64,000 nucleotides of DNA from Enterobacter asburiae (GTDB taxonomy: Bacteria; Pseudomonadota; Gammaproteobacteria; Enterobacterales; Enterobacteriaceae), in the NCBI RefSeq assembly GCF_024599655.1, contig NZ_CP102247.1:1488001-1552000 (forward strand). The letters run 5' to 3'. Made by a program: the position numbers and the translations under genes. Positions 26,483 to 34,431 of the stretch are shown here, piece by piece; within the stretch, counting starts at the first letter, position 1, and every line of letters begins with the position of its first letter. Under the pieces are notes generated by a model, which was not told where the DNA came from, did not search any database, and saw only the letters and a program-made list of their open reading frames with translations.

Positions 26483-26600
26483 CCCCTCACCCCGGCCCTC
26501 TCCCCAAAGGGGAGAGGGTGAAAATCGCATCGAGCGCGTTTGTATCATACTGCATCGTACAGTTCCCTCTCCCCTTTGGGGAGAGGGTTAGGGTGAGGGG
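26483..26600. repeat. Inverted pair of CCCTCTCCC palindromes (copies 3 and 4)
   Basis: Left unit (26483-26519) reads CCCCTCACCCCGGCCCTCTC and onward through CCAAAGGGGAGAGGG; the right unit (26563-26600) is its near-exact reverse complement, ending GGGTGAGGGG. Each is itself a hairpin, so the 118 bases can form two hairpins or one long cruciform. The central ~43 bases are unrelated. It lies between dedD and the PurR box of cvpA. Confidence 0.85.
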
Positions 26601-26653
26601 CGTTGAACATTTTTTCAGCGCCTTTTTTATTTACGCGAGGGAAGGAAATCCCT

Positions 26654-26669
26654 ACGCAAACGTTTTCTT
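26654..26669 (+). promoter_or_regulatory. PurR operator of cvpA-purF
   Basis: ACGCAAACGTTTTCTT matches the PurR consensus ACGCAAACGTTTNCNT at every defined position. It lies 57 bases before the cvpA start, with TAGAAT at 26677-26682 as a plausible -10. Purine-dependent repression of cvpA-purF is expected. Confidence 0.92.
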
Positions 26670-26725
26670 TTTCTGTTAGAATTCGCCCCGAACTGGATGA
26701 CAGGGCGTTAAATCGTGGGACATAT

Positions 26726-27214
26726 ATGGTCTGGATTGATTACGCCATCATTGCGGTGATTGGTTTTTCCTGTCTGGTTAGCCTGATCCGTGGCTTTGTT
26801 CGTGAAGCGTTATCGCTGGTGACATGGGGCTGTGCTTTCTTTGTCGCCAGTCATTACTACACTTACCTGTCTGTCTGGTTCACGGGCTTTGAAGATGAAC
26901 TGGTCCGAAATGGAATCGCTATCGCGGTGCTGTTTATCGCAACGCTGATTGTCGGCGCTATCGTGAATTACGTGATAGGTCAGCTGGTCGAGAAAACCGG
27001 TCTGTCAGGAACGGACAGGGTGCTCGGGATCTGTTTCGGGGCGTTACGAGGCGTGCTGATTGTGGCCGCGATCCTGTTCTTCCTGGATACCTTTACCGGG
27101 TTCTCCAAAAGCGAAGACTGGCAGAAATCGCAGCTCATTCCAGAGTTCAGCTTCATCATCAGATGGTTCTTTGACTATCTGCAAAGCTCGTCGAGTTTTT
27201 TGCCCAGGGCATAA
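26726..27214 (+). CDS. cvpA: CvpA, inner membrane protein for colicin V export
   Basis: CvpA is a 162-residue inner membrane protein, first found as needed for colicin V production and later linked to envelope and bile tolerance. Four hydrophobic segments are visible. ATG at 26726 is chosen because MVWIDYAIIAVIGFSCLVSLIRGF is the family start; an ATG at 26603 would translate through the PurR box. It is 33 bases ahead of purF and shares the PurR-controlled transcript. Confidence 0.95.
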   Translation: MVWIDYAIIAVIGFSCLVSLIRGFVREALSLVTWGCAFFVASHYYTYLSVWFTGFEDELVRNGIAIAVLFIATLIVGAIVNYVIGQLVEKTGLSGTDRVLGICFGALRGVLIVAAILFFLDTFTGFSKSEDWQKSQLIPEFSFIIRWFFDYLQSSSSFLPRA

Positions 27215-27247
27215 ACCCTGAGATGTGGCTTAACGAGGAAAAGACGA

Positions 27248-28765
27248 ATGTGCGGTATTGTCGGTATCGCCGGTTTCATGCCGGTAAACCAGTCGATTTA
27301 TGACGCGTTAACGGTGCTTCAGCACCGTGGGCAGGATGCTGCGGGTATCATCACCATTGATGCAAACAACTGCTTCCGTTTACGCAAGGCGAATGGCCTG
27401 GTAAACGATGTGTTTGAAGCCCGCCATATGCAGCGTCTGCAAGGTAATATGGGGATCGGTCACGTTCGTTATCCTACTGCTGGCAGTTCCAGCGCCTCTG
27501 AGGCACAGCCTTTCTACGTCAACTCACCGTATGGCATCACCCTTGCTCATAACGGCAACCTGACCAACGCGCATGAGCTGCGTAAAAAGCTGTTCGAAGA
27601 GAAACGTCGCCACATTAACACCACCTCTGATTCTGAAATCCTGCTCAATGTGTTCGCCAGCGAGCTGGATAACTTCCGTCACTACCCGCTGGAAGCAGAC
27701 AACATCTTTGCTGCGATTGCCGCGACAAACCGCCAGATCCGCGGCGCGTACGCCTGCGTAGCGATGATCATCGGTCACGGCATGGTGGCCTTCCGCGATC
27801 CAAACGGCATTCGTCCACTGGTGCTCGGCAAACGCGACCTCGGCGATGGCCGTACCGAATATATGGTTGCCTCTGAGAGCGTGGCGCTGGATACCCTGGG
27901 CTTCGAGTTCCTGCGTGACGTTGCGCCGGGTGAAGCGGTCTATATCACCGAGAAGGGCCAGCTGTTTACCCGCCAGTGTGCCGATAACCCGGTCAGCAAC
28001 CCGTGCCTGTTTGAATACGTTTACTTTGCCCGTCCGGATTCCTTCATCGACAAGATTTCCGTCTACAGCGCGCGCGTCAACATGGGCACGAAGCTGGGCG
28101 AGAAGATTGCCCGCGAGTGGGACGATCTCGACATCGACGTGGTTATTCCTATCCCGGAAACCTCCTGCGATATCGCGCTGGAGATCGCCCGTATTCTGGA
28201 CAAGCCATACCGTCAGGGCTTCGTGAAGAACCGCTACGTTGGCCGCACCTTTATCATGCCGGGCCAGCATCTGCGCCGTAAGTCCGTGCGCCGCAAGCTG
28301 AACGCCAACCGCGCGGAATTCCGCGACAAGAACGTTCTGCTGGTGGATGACTCCATCGTTCGCGGCACCACCTCTGAGCAGATTATCGAGATGGCGCGCG
28401 AAGCGGGTGCGAAGAAAGTCTACCTGGCCTCTGCTGCGCCGGAGATTCGCTTCCCGAACGTGTACGGCATCGATATGCCAACCGCCAACGAGCTGATCGC
28501 TCACGGGCGTGAAGTGGATGAAATTCGCCAGATCATCGGTGCCGACGGCCTGATTTTCCAGGATCTGAACGATCTCATCGACGCGGTGCGTGCCGAGAAC
28601 CCGGAAATTCAGCAGTTTGAATGCTCCGTGTTCAACGGTATTTACGTGACCAAAGACGTTGACCAGCAGTACCTCGACTATCTTGATTCGCTGCGCAACG
28701 ACGATGCGAAAGCCGTTCAGATGCAGAACGATCTTGAAAGTTTAGAGATGCACAACGAAGGTTGA
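27248..28765 (+). CDS. purF: PurF, amidophosphoribosyltransferase
   Basis: PurF makes 5-phosphoribosylamine from PRPP and glutamine, the first committed step of purine synthesis. The 505 residues equal the E. coli length. Cys2, exposed after Met removal, is the class II glutaminase nucleophile (MCGIVGIAG). The PRPP loop VLLVDDSIVRGTTSEQI lies near residues 363-379. AGGAAA precedes the start. The operator for the transcript is upstream of cvpA. Confidence 0.97.
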   Translation: MCGIVGIAGFMPVNQSIYDALTVLQHRGQDAAGIITIDANNCFRLRKANGLVNDVFEARHMQRLQGNMGIGHVRYPTAGSSSASEAQPFYVNSPYGITLAHNGNLTNAHELRKKLFEEKRRHINTTSDSEILLNVFASELDNFRHYPLEADNIFAAIAATNRQIRGAYACVAMIIGHGMVAFRDPNGIRPLVLGKRDLGDGRTEYMVASESVALDTLGFEFLRDVAPGEAVYITEKGQLFTRQCADNPVSNPCLFEYVYFARPDSFIDKISVYSARVNMGTKLGEKIAREWDDLDIDVVIPIPETSCDIALEIARILDKPYRQGFVKNRYVGRTFIMPGQHLRRKSVRRKLNANRAEFRDKNVLLVDDSIVRGTTSEQIIEMAREAGAKKVYLASAAPEIRFPNVYGIDMPTANELIAHGREVDEIRQIIGADGLIFQDLNDLIDAVRAENPEIQQFECSVFNGIYVTKDVDQQYLDYLDSLRNDDAKAVQMQNDLESLEMHNEG

Positions 28766-28854
28766 TGCTCCGGCAGGTGAGGGCGAAGGCCCTCACTTGC
28801 AACTCCCCGCAAAATCCTGCACAGTCTGCCCTGAAATCAGTAAGGGCGAAAATC

Positions 28855-29424
28855 ATGAAACGACTCATTGTTGGGCTTAGCGGCGCCAGCGGCGCGATTT
28901 ACGGCGTACGTCTGTTACAGGTTCTGCGTAACGTGGCGGAAGTTGAGACCCATCTGGTGATGAGCCAGGCGGCGCGGCAGACCCTCTCTCTGGAAACCGA
29001 TCTCTCCCTGCGCGATGTTCAGGCACTGGCGGACGTGGTTCACGATGCCCGTGATATCGCCGCCAGCATCTCCTCAGGCTCGTTTAAAACGGCCGGCATG
29101 GTTATCCTGCCCTGTTCCATTAAAACGCTCTCCGGCATTGTGAACAGCTATACCGACACCCTGGTAACGCGCGCGGCGGATGTAGTGCTGAAGGAGCGTC
29201 GTCCCCTGGTGCTCTGCGTGCGGGAAACGCCGCTGCATCTCGGCCACCTGCGTTTGATGACCCAGGCCGCTGAGCTTGGCGCCGTCATCATGCCGCCGGT
29301 ACCGGCGTTTTATCATCGCCCGACCTCGCTGGATGACGTGATTAATCAGACCGTTAATCGCGTGCTTGATCAGTTTGACATCGACCTGCCAGAAGATCTC
29401 TTCACCCGCTGGCAAGGAGCCTGA
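28855..29424 (+). CDS. ubiX: UbiX, flavin prenyltransferase
   Basis: UbiX attaches a dimethylallyl group to FMN, making the prenyl-FMN cofactor needed by decarboxylase UbiD in ubiquinone synthesis. The 189 residues equal the E. coli length. The N-terminal KRLIVGLSGASGAIYGVRLL phosphate-binding segment and the CVRETPLHLGHLRLM block are typical of the flavoprotein family. ATG at 28855 is chosen by family start, with AAGGGCG upstream; an in-frame ATG at 28762 is rejected. It lies 89 bases after purF. Confidence 0.96.
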   Translation: MKRLIVGLSGASGAIYGVRLLQVLRNVAEVETHLVMSQAARQTLSLETDLSLRDVQALADVVHDARDIAASISSGSFKTAGMVILPCSIKTLSGIVNSYTDTLVTRAADVVLKERRPLVLCVRETPLHLGHLRLMTQAAELGAVIMPPVPAFYHRPTSLDDVINQTVNRVLDQFDIDLPEDLFTRWQGA

Positions 29425-29458
29425 TTCTGTGCACAAACAGAGTGCATGAAAAGAGACG

Positions 29459-29477
29459 TTGCCCTGTTTCAGGGCAA
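29459..29477 (+). terminator. Possible ubiX terminator hairpin
   Basis: TTGCCCTG-TTT-CAGGGCAA is a perfect 8-bp stem 35 bases after ubiX, but only two T follow. It may be a weak terminator or a processed 3' end. Confidence 0.5.
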
Positions 29478-29632
29478 TTATGCAACGGCGATCATATCCT
29501 CGACATTTAATTCGTTTTTTCCCTTTTTCTCTTTCCGGTTCGTTCGGCAGACCTGCTATCTTTCACCATTAAGGCAATATCGCAACGTTTTATTAACATA
29601 TTTAACGTCGAAGTTTTGACCAGACGGCAATG

Positions 29633-29648
29633 TGGCATAAGACCTGCA
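29633..29648 (+). promoter_or_regulatory. Candidate sigma-54 promoter of argT
   Basis: TGGCATAAGACCTGCA has the required GG and GC exactly 10 bases apart and fits TGGCAY-N5-TTGCW with one mismatch. It lies 68 bases before argT. Nitrogen-controlled, sigma-54-dependent argT expression is known in Salmonella and E. coli. I could not fix a matching NtrC site by eye. Confidence 0.7.
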
Positions 29649-29715
29649 AGATGAAGCCTGCAACACAACACACAACACAATACATAATAAAATCACGGTA
29701 CTTGAGGGTAAATGT

Positions 29716-30498
29716 ATGAAGAAGACGGTTCTGGCTCTGTCTTTGCTCGTGGGGTTAAGTGCGGCAGCAGGTAGCTACGCAGCGCTTCCACAGACGGTTC
29801 GTATCGGTACAGACGCAACCTACGCGCCATTCTCTTCCAAGGATGCGAAAGGCGATTTCGTGGGGTTTGATATCGATCTGGGAAATGAAATGTGCAAACG
29901 CATTGCGGTGAAATGCACATGGGTGGGCAGCGACTTTGACGCGTTAATCCCGTCGCTGAAAGCCAAGAAAATCGACGCCATTATCTCTTCTCTCTCCATC
30001 ACCGAAAAACGCCAGCAGGAGATTGCCTTCTCTGACAAGCTCTACGCCGCGGATTCTCGCCTGATTGCGCCGAAAGGTTCCCCGATTAAGCCAACCATCG
30101 ACTCGCTGAAAGGCAAGCATGTTGGCGTGCTTCAGGGATCGACCCAGGAAGGTTATGCCAATGCCACCTGGCGTGAAAAGGGTGTAGACGTGGTGGCTTA
30201 CCAGAACCAGGATCTGATTTACTCTGACCTGGCCGCAGGCCGTCTGGATGCGGCATTCCAGGATGAAGTCGCCGCGAGCGAAGGCTTCCTGAAACAGCCT
30301 GCGGGTAAAGACTATGCGTTTGCAGGCCCGTCGGTAAAAGACAAAAAATACTTTGGTGATGGCACCGGGATTGGCCTGCGTAAGGATGATACCGAGCTGA
30401 AAGCCGCCTTCGACAAAGCCTTTGCAGAGCTGCGTAAAGACGGTACTTACGACAAACTGGCGAAGAAATACTTCGACTTCAACGTATACGGTGAATAA
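29716..30498 (+). CDS. argT: ArgT, lysine/arginine/ornithine periplasmic binding protein
   Basis: ArgT binds lysine, arginine or ornithine in the periplasm and delivers them to HisQMP. The 260-residue precursor has a Sec signal peptide (~22 residues, cleavage after SYA) and the SBP family 3 core (RIGTDATYAPFSSKD, IISSLSITEKRQQEIAFSDKLY). It is a close paralogue of the neighbouring hisJ, evidently a tandem duplication, and both use the same membrane complex. A likely sigma-54 promoter lies upstream, suggesting induction on nitrogen limitation. Confidence 0.96.
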   Translation: MKKTVLALSLLVGLSAAAGSYAALPQTVRIGTDATYAPFSSKDAKGDFVGFDIDLGNEMCKRIAVKCTWVGSDFDALIPSLKAKKIDAIISSLSITEKRQQEIAFSDKLYAADSRLIAPKGSPIKPTIDSLKGKHVGVLQGSTQEGYANATWREKGVDVVAYQNQDLIYSDLAAGRLDAAFQDEVAASEGFLKQPAGKDYAFAGPSVKDKKYFGDGTGIGLRKDDTELKAAFDKAFAELRKDGTYDKLAKKYFDFNVYGE

Positions 30499-30508
30499 TA
30501 GCTGGCGC

Positions 30509-30531
30509 TAACGCACCGCAAAGGTGCGTTA
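30509..30531 (+). terminator. Hairpin after argT
   Basis: TAACGCACC-GCAAA-GGTGCGTTA is a perfect 9-bp stem ten bases after the argT stop. There is no T run, so it may protect the argT 3' end rather than terminate strongly. Confidence 0.5.
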
Positions 30532-30724
30532 CGGGAGCGGTTGACCCAATGCGGTGCATTTGTTGCACCGTGTTGGATCGCTTTGTGCATACTTACGCAT
30601 TTATAATGCAAAAATTCCCGCCTGAAGGGCATTAGTCTTTGCCTGACAGAGGGGATTGATGGCACATTAGCACCACCCCGTCGTCGTAAAAATCCCGTAT
30701 GAAGACAGTTTGTTGAGGACAAAT

Positions 30725-31507
30725 ATGAAAAAACTCGTGTTGTCACTATCTCTGGTGCTGGCCTTTTCCAGCGCCACCGCGGCATTCGCAGCCATTCCGC
30801 AGAAAATTCGGATTGGTACCGATCCAACCTATGCGCCGTTCGAATCGAAGAATTCAAAGGGTGAACTGGTCGGTTTTGACATCGATCTGGCTAACGAGCT
30901 GTGCAAACGCATCAAAGCACAGTGTACCTACGTTGAGAACCCGCTGGATGCGCTGATCCCGTCCCTGAAAGCGAAAAAAATCGATGTGATTATGTCCTCG
31001 CTCTCCATCACCGAAAAACGCCAGCAGGAGATTGCCTTCACCGACAAACTCTACGCGGCCGATTCTCGTCTGGTGGTGGCTAAATCTTCTGACGTTCAGC
31101 CAACGCTGGAGTCCCTGAAAGGCAAACGCGTCGGCGTTCTGCAGGGCACCACGCAGGAAACCTACGGCAACGAACACTGGGCGCCGAAGGGGATTGAAAT
31201 CGTCTCCTACCAGGGCCAGGAAAATATCTACGCTGACCTGACGGCAGGCCGAATTGATGCGGCATTCCAGGATGAAGTTGCGGCAAGCGAAGGCTTCCTG
31301 AAAACGCCGGTGGGTAAAGATTACAAGTTTGGCGGCCCGTCCATTAAGGACGTGAAGTTGTTTGGTGTGGGCACCGGTATGGGCCTGCGCAAAGAAGACA
31401 ACGAGCTGCGCGAGGCGCTGAACAAAGCGTTTGCTGAAATGCGCGCTGACGGCACCTACGACAAGCTGGCGAAAAAGTACTTTGATTTTAATGTTTACGG
31501 CGGCTAA
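30725..31507 (+). CDS. hisJ: HisJ, histidine periplasmic binding protein
   Basis: HisJ is the high-affinity histidine receptor for the HisQMP importer. The 260-residue precursor has a signal peptide ending AAFA (residue 22) and the mature start AIPQKIRIGTDPTYAPFESK. ATG at 30725 is used, with GAGG upstream; a TTG at 30710 overlaps that site. It shares most of its sequence with ArgT, including SSLSITEKRQQEIAF and the C-terminal KLAKKYFDFNVYG. An intercistronic hairpin follows, before hisQ. Confidence 0.96.
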   Translation: MKKLVLSLSLVLAFSSATAAFAAIPQKIRIGTDPTYAPFESKNSKGELVGFDIDLANELCKRIKAQCTYVENPLDALIPSLKAKKIDVIMSSLSITEKRQQEIAFTDKLYAADSRLVVAKSSDVQPTLESLKGKRVGVLQGTTQETYGNEHWAPKGIEIVSYQGQENIYADLTAGRIDAAFQDEVAASEGFLKTPVGKDYKFGGPSIKDVKLFGVGTGMGLRKEDNELREALNKAFAEMRADGTYDKLAKKYFDFNVYGG

Positions 31508-31530
31508 TCGCCCCGTCAAATAACGTGCGG

Positions 31531-31551
31531 CCCCTCCCGCTGCGGGAGGGG
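31531..31551 (+). repeat. Intercistronic GC hairpin between hisJ and hisQ
   Basis: CCCCTCCCG-CTG-CGGGAGGGG is a perfect 9-bp GC-rich stem without a following T run. It occupies the hisJ-hisQ gap, where a REP element in Salmonella stabilises upstream mRNA. It resembles the CCCTCTCCC repeat stem but lacks that repeat's CCCTCACCC arm. Confidence 0.65.
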
Positions 31552-31595
31552 ATAAGACACGGTTCCACCACTCACGATACGACAGGGCTCGCGGT

Positions 31596-32282
31596 ATGCT
31601 GTACGGATTTTCTGGCGTTATTTTACAGGGCGCGCTTGTCACCCTTGAGCTGGCTATCAGCTCCGTGGTGCTGGCGGTGCTGATAGGTCTGGCAGGCGCA
31701 GGGGCGAAGCTTTCGGCTAACAAACCGCTGGCGCTAATTTTTGAAGGCTACACCACGCTTATTCGCGGCGTTCCCGATCTGGTGCTGATGCTGCTTATCT
31801 TTTACGGTCTGCAGATTGCGCTGAACAGCGTAACGGACGCGATGGGCATGGGACAAATTGATATCGACCCGATGGTGGCCGGTATTATTACCCTCGGTTT
31901 TATCTACGGTGCCTACTTCACCGAAACCTTCCGCGGCGCTTACATGGCCGTGCCGAAGGGCCACATTGAGGCGGCAACCGCATTTGGTTTTACCTCTTCA
32001 CAAACGTTTCGTCGGATTATGTTCCCGGCCATGATGCGTTATGCGCTTCCGGGCATCGGCAACAACTGGCAGGTTATCCTCAAAGCGACAGCGCTGGTCT
32101 CGCTGCTCGGTCTGGAAGACGTCGTGAAAGCGACTCAGCTGGCGGGCAAGAGCACCTGGGAGCCGTTCTATTTTGCGGTGGTCTGCGGCGTGATTTATCT
32201 GGTCTTTACGACCGTCTCCAATGGTGTGCTGCTTCTGCTCGAGCGTCGCTACTCCGTGGGTGTGAAGAGGGCTGACCTGTGA
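31596..32282 (+). CDS. hisQ: HisQ, histidine/LAO ABC transporter permease
   Basis: HisQ is one of the two membrane subunits of the HisQMP2 importer. The 228 residues match E. coli. About five hydrophobic segments are seen, with the cytoplasmic EAA loop EAATAFGFTSSQTFRRIMFP that contacts HisP and the family phrase GLQIALNSV. Its stop overlaps the hisM start by four bases (GTGA). A hairpin separates it from hisJ, consistent with less permease than binding protein. Confidence 0.96.
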   Translation: MLYGFSGVILQGALVTLELAISSVVLAVLIGLAGAGAKLSANKPLALIFEGYTTLIRGVPDLVLMLLIFYGLQIALNSVTDAMGMGQIDIDPMVAGIITLGFIYGAYFTETFRGAYMAVPKGHIEAATAFGFTSSQTFRRIMFPAMMRYALPGIGNNWQVILKATALVSLLGLEDVVKATQLAGKSTWEPFYFAVVCGVIYLVFTTVSNGVLLLLERRYSVGVKRADL

Positions 32283-32995
32283 TTGAGATTATTCAGGAAT
32301 ACTGGAAATCCCTGCTGTGGACGGATGGCTACCGCTTTACCGGCGTGGCGATTACGCTCTGGCTGCTGATCTCCTCCGTGGTGATGGGCGGCATTCTGGC
32401 GGTGTTTCTTGCCATTGGCCGCGTGTCGAACAATAAATTTATCCAGTTCCCGATCTGGCTGTTTACCTACGTGTTTCGCGGTACGCCGCTGTACGTGCAG
32501 CTGCTGGTGTTCTATTCGGGGATGTATACGCTTGAGATCGTAAAAGGCACTGAGATGCTGAATGCGTTCTTCCGCAGCGGTCTGAACTGTACGGTGCTGG
32601 CGTTGACGCTCAACACCTGCGCCTACACCACCGAGATTTTCGCGGGGGCAATTCGCTCTGTCCCTTACGGTGAAATAGAAGCGGCGCGCGCGTACGGCTT
32701 TTCCTCAGTGAAGCTTTATCGCTGCATTATTCTGCCGTCGGCACTGCGTATCGCGTTACCGGCGTACAGTAACGAAGTGATTTTGATGCTGCACTCCACC
32801 GCGCTCGCCTTTACCGCGACGGTGCCGGATCTGCTCAAAATAGCGCGCGATATTAACTCCGCGACCTATCAGCCGTTTACCGCGTTTGGCATTGCGGCGG
32901 TGCTCTATTTAATTATCTCTTATGTTTTGATTAGCCTGTTCCGTAAGGCTGAAAAACGCTGGTTGCAGCATATAAAACCTTCTTCGACGCACTGA
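32279..32995 (+). CDS. hisM: HisM, histidine/LAO ABC transporter permease
   Basis: HisM pairs with HisQ to form the transmembrane channel. The 238-residue protein starts with GTG at 32279, inside the hisQ end (GTGA), implying coupled translation. It has about five hydrophobic segments and the EAA loop EAARAYGFSSVKLYRCIILP. The stop is five bases before hisP. Full family length. Confidence 0.96.
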   Translation: MIEIIQEYWKSLLWTDGYRFTGVAITLWLLISSVVMGGILAVFLAIGRVSNNKFIQFPIWLFTYVFRGTPLYVQLLVFYSGMYTLEIVKGTEMLNAFFRSGLNCTVLALTLNTCAYTTEIFAGAIRSVPYGEIEAARAYGFSSVKLYRCIILPSALRIALPAYSNEVILMLHSTALAFTATVPDLLKIARDINSATYQPFTAFGIAAVLYLIISYVLISLFRKAEKRWLQHIKPSSTH

Positions 32996-33000
32996 GAAAG

Positions 33001-33777
33001 ATGATGGCTGAGAACAAATTAAACGTTATTGATTTGCACAAACGCTACGGCGAACATGAAGTGCTGAAAGGGGTGTCGCTGCAGGCTAACGCAGGCGATG
33101 TAATCAGTATCATCGGCTCATCCGGCTCGGGTAAAAGTACCTTCCTGCGCTGCATCAACTTCCTCGAAAAACCGAGCGAAGGCTCGATTGTGGTGAGCGG
33201 GCAGAATATTAACCTGGTCCGTGACAAAGACGGCCAGCTGAAGGTGGCGGATAAACACCAGCTGCGTCTCCTGCGTACGCGCCTGACGATGGTATTCCAG
33301 CACTTCAACCTCTGGAGCCACATGACGGTGCTGGAGAACGTGATGGAAGCGCCGGTTCAGGTACTGGGGCTGAGCAAGCAGGAAGCCCGCGAGCGCGCGG
33401 TGAAATACCTGGCGAAAGTGGGTATCGACGAGCGCCAGCAGATGAAGTACCCGGTGCATCTCTCCGGCGGTCAGCAGCAGCGTGTCTCCATCGCGCGTGC
33501 GTTGGCGATGGAACCGGAGGTGCTGCTGTTTGACGAACCAACCTCCGCGCTGGACCCGGAACTCGTTGGCGAAGTGCTGCGCATCATGCAGAAGCTGGCC
33601 GAAGAGGGCAAAACGATGGTGGTGGTGACGCACGAAATGGGCTTCGCCCGTAACGTCTCGAACCACGTGATTTTCCTGCATCAGGGGAAAATTGAAGAGC
33701 AGGGCCACCCGGACGAGGTGCTGGCGAACCCGCAAAGTCCGCGTTTACAGCAGTTCCTCAAAGGATCTCTGAAGTAA
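33001..33777 (+). CDS. hisP: HisP, histidine/LAO ABC transporter ATPase
   Basis: HisP is the ATPase that drives HisQM. The 258-residue chain contains Walker A GSSGSGKST (~39-47), the Q-loop in VFQHFNLWSHMTVLENV, the signature LSGGQQQR (~154-161), Walker B VLLFDEPTSALD and the switch His in VVTHEMGF. Two Met codons open the frame; 33001 gives the usual MMxENKL start. It ends the argT-hisJQMP cluster, followed by a BIME. Confidence 0.97.
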   Translation: MMAENKLNVIDLHKRYGEHEVLKGVSLQANAGDVISIIGSSGSGKSTFLRCINFLEKPSEGSIVVSGQNINLVRDKDGQLKVADKHQLRLLRTRLTMVFQHFNLWSHMTVLENVMEAPVQVLGLSKQEARERAVKYLAKVGIDERQQMKYPVHLSGGQQQRVSIARALAMEPEVLLFDEPTSALDPELVGEVLRIMQKLAEEGKTMVVVTHEMGFARNVSNHVIFLHQGKIEEQGHPDEVLANPQSPRLQQFLKGSLK

Positions 33778-33807
33778 AGAGGGCATCAGCCCGCAGTGCA
33801 GCCCAAT

Positions 33808-33876
33808 CGCCCGGTGGCGCTTCGCTTACCGGGCCTACAAAAACCGTAGGCCGGGCAAACGCAGTGCCGCCCGGCA
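33808..33876. repeat. BIME: two facing REP units after hisP
   Basis: CGCCCGGTGGCGCTTCGCTTACCGGGCCTAC (33808-33838) faces GTAGGCCGGGCAAACGCAGTGCCGCCCGGCA (33846-33876). The pair occupies the gap between the convergent ends of hisP and the acetyltransferase gene. Confidence 0.85.
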
Positions 33877-33877
33877 T

Positions 33878-34387
33878 TCAGGCCGCACCGCACTCCAGCC
33901 GATACACCCAGTCGTCATAGCGCACGCCGTTAATCTCATACGCCTTTTCCAGCACCTGCGTACGTACAAACCCCGCTTTCTCAAGCACCCGCACCGAACC
34001 GCCGTTATCCGCCAGTACGTACGCGTTAATCGCTTTCACGCTGGTCTGGTTAAACGCGTAATCACACACCGCGCGCAGCGCCTCGCTGGCAATCCCTTTT
34101 CCCTGCGCGGCAGGCACAACCGTATAGCCGATATCGGCCTCTTCACGATTCTCAGGGCTGATTTGCAGACCAATATCACCCAGCGGCGTATCGTCCTCCA
34201 GAGTGCGGATCACGAAGACATGCTCCGCCATCAGGCGTGCGGCAAACGCGCGTCGGGTCTCTTTTTCCGGCGCGATGGCGGCCATGTAGCGCATGATGCT
34301 GCGATCTTCACGCAGCGAGCGAAAGAAGGCCCAGTCGGTGGGTTCGAAAGGAGTGAGGTGAAGTCGGGGAGTGGTGATCGTTGCCAT
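33878..34387 (-). CDS. GNAT family N-acetyltransferase (RimJ/RimL type)
   Basis: A GNAT acetyltransferase that should use acetyl-CoA to acetylate a primary amine or protein N-terminus; the substrate is unknown. The N-terminal TPRLHLTPFEPTDW and C-terminal ADNGGSVRVLEKAGFVRTQVLEK are typical of the RimJ/RimL branch, and the acetyl-CoA loop VPAAQGKGIASEALRAV is intact. I start at 34387 (169 residues) where family similarity begins; an ATG at 34411 would add eight residues, and neither has a strong ribosome site. The gene occupies the position of yfcI in E. coli K-12, so it looks like an accessory gene of this lineage. Confidence 0.85.
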   Translation of the reverse strand: MATITTPRLHLTPFEPTDWAFFRSLREDRSIMRYMAAIAPEKETRRAFAARLMAEHVFVIRTLEDDTPLGDIGLQISPENREEADIGYTVVPAAQGKGIASEALRAVCDYAFNQTSVKAINAYVLADNGGSVRVLEKAGFVRTQVLEKAYEINGVRYDDWVYRLECGAA

Positions 34388-34431
34388 TGTTACGCCATTT
34401 CTTCGGAACATGGCCTGTCACTGTAACATAT

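Noticed and set aside
30552..30570. CGGTGCA-TTTGT-TGCACCG dyad upstream of hisJ as an NtrC site
   Set aside because: The half-sites are in the reverse order from the NtrC consensus (TGCACC…GGTGCA). It may simply be a hairpin; no regulator assigned.
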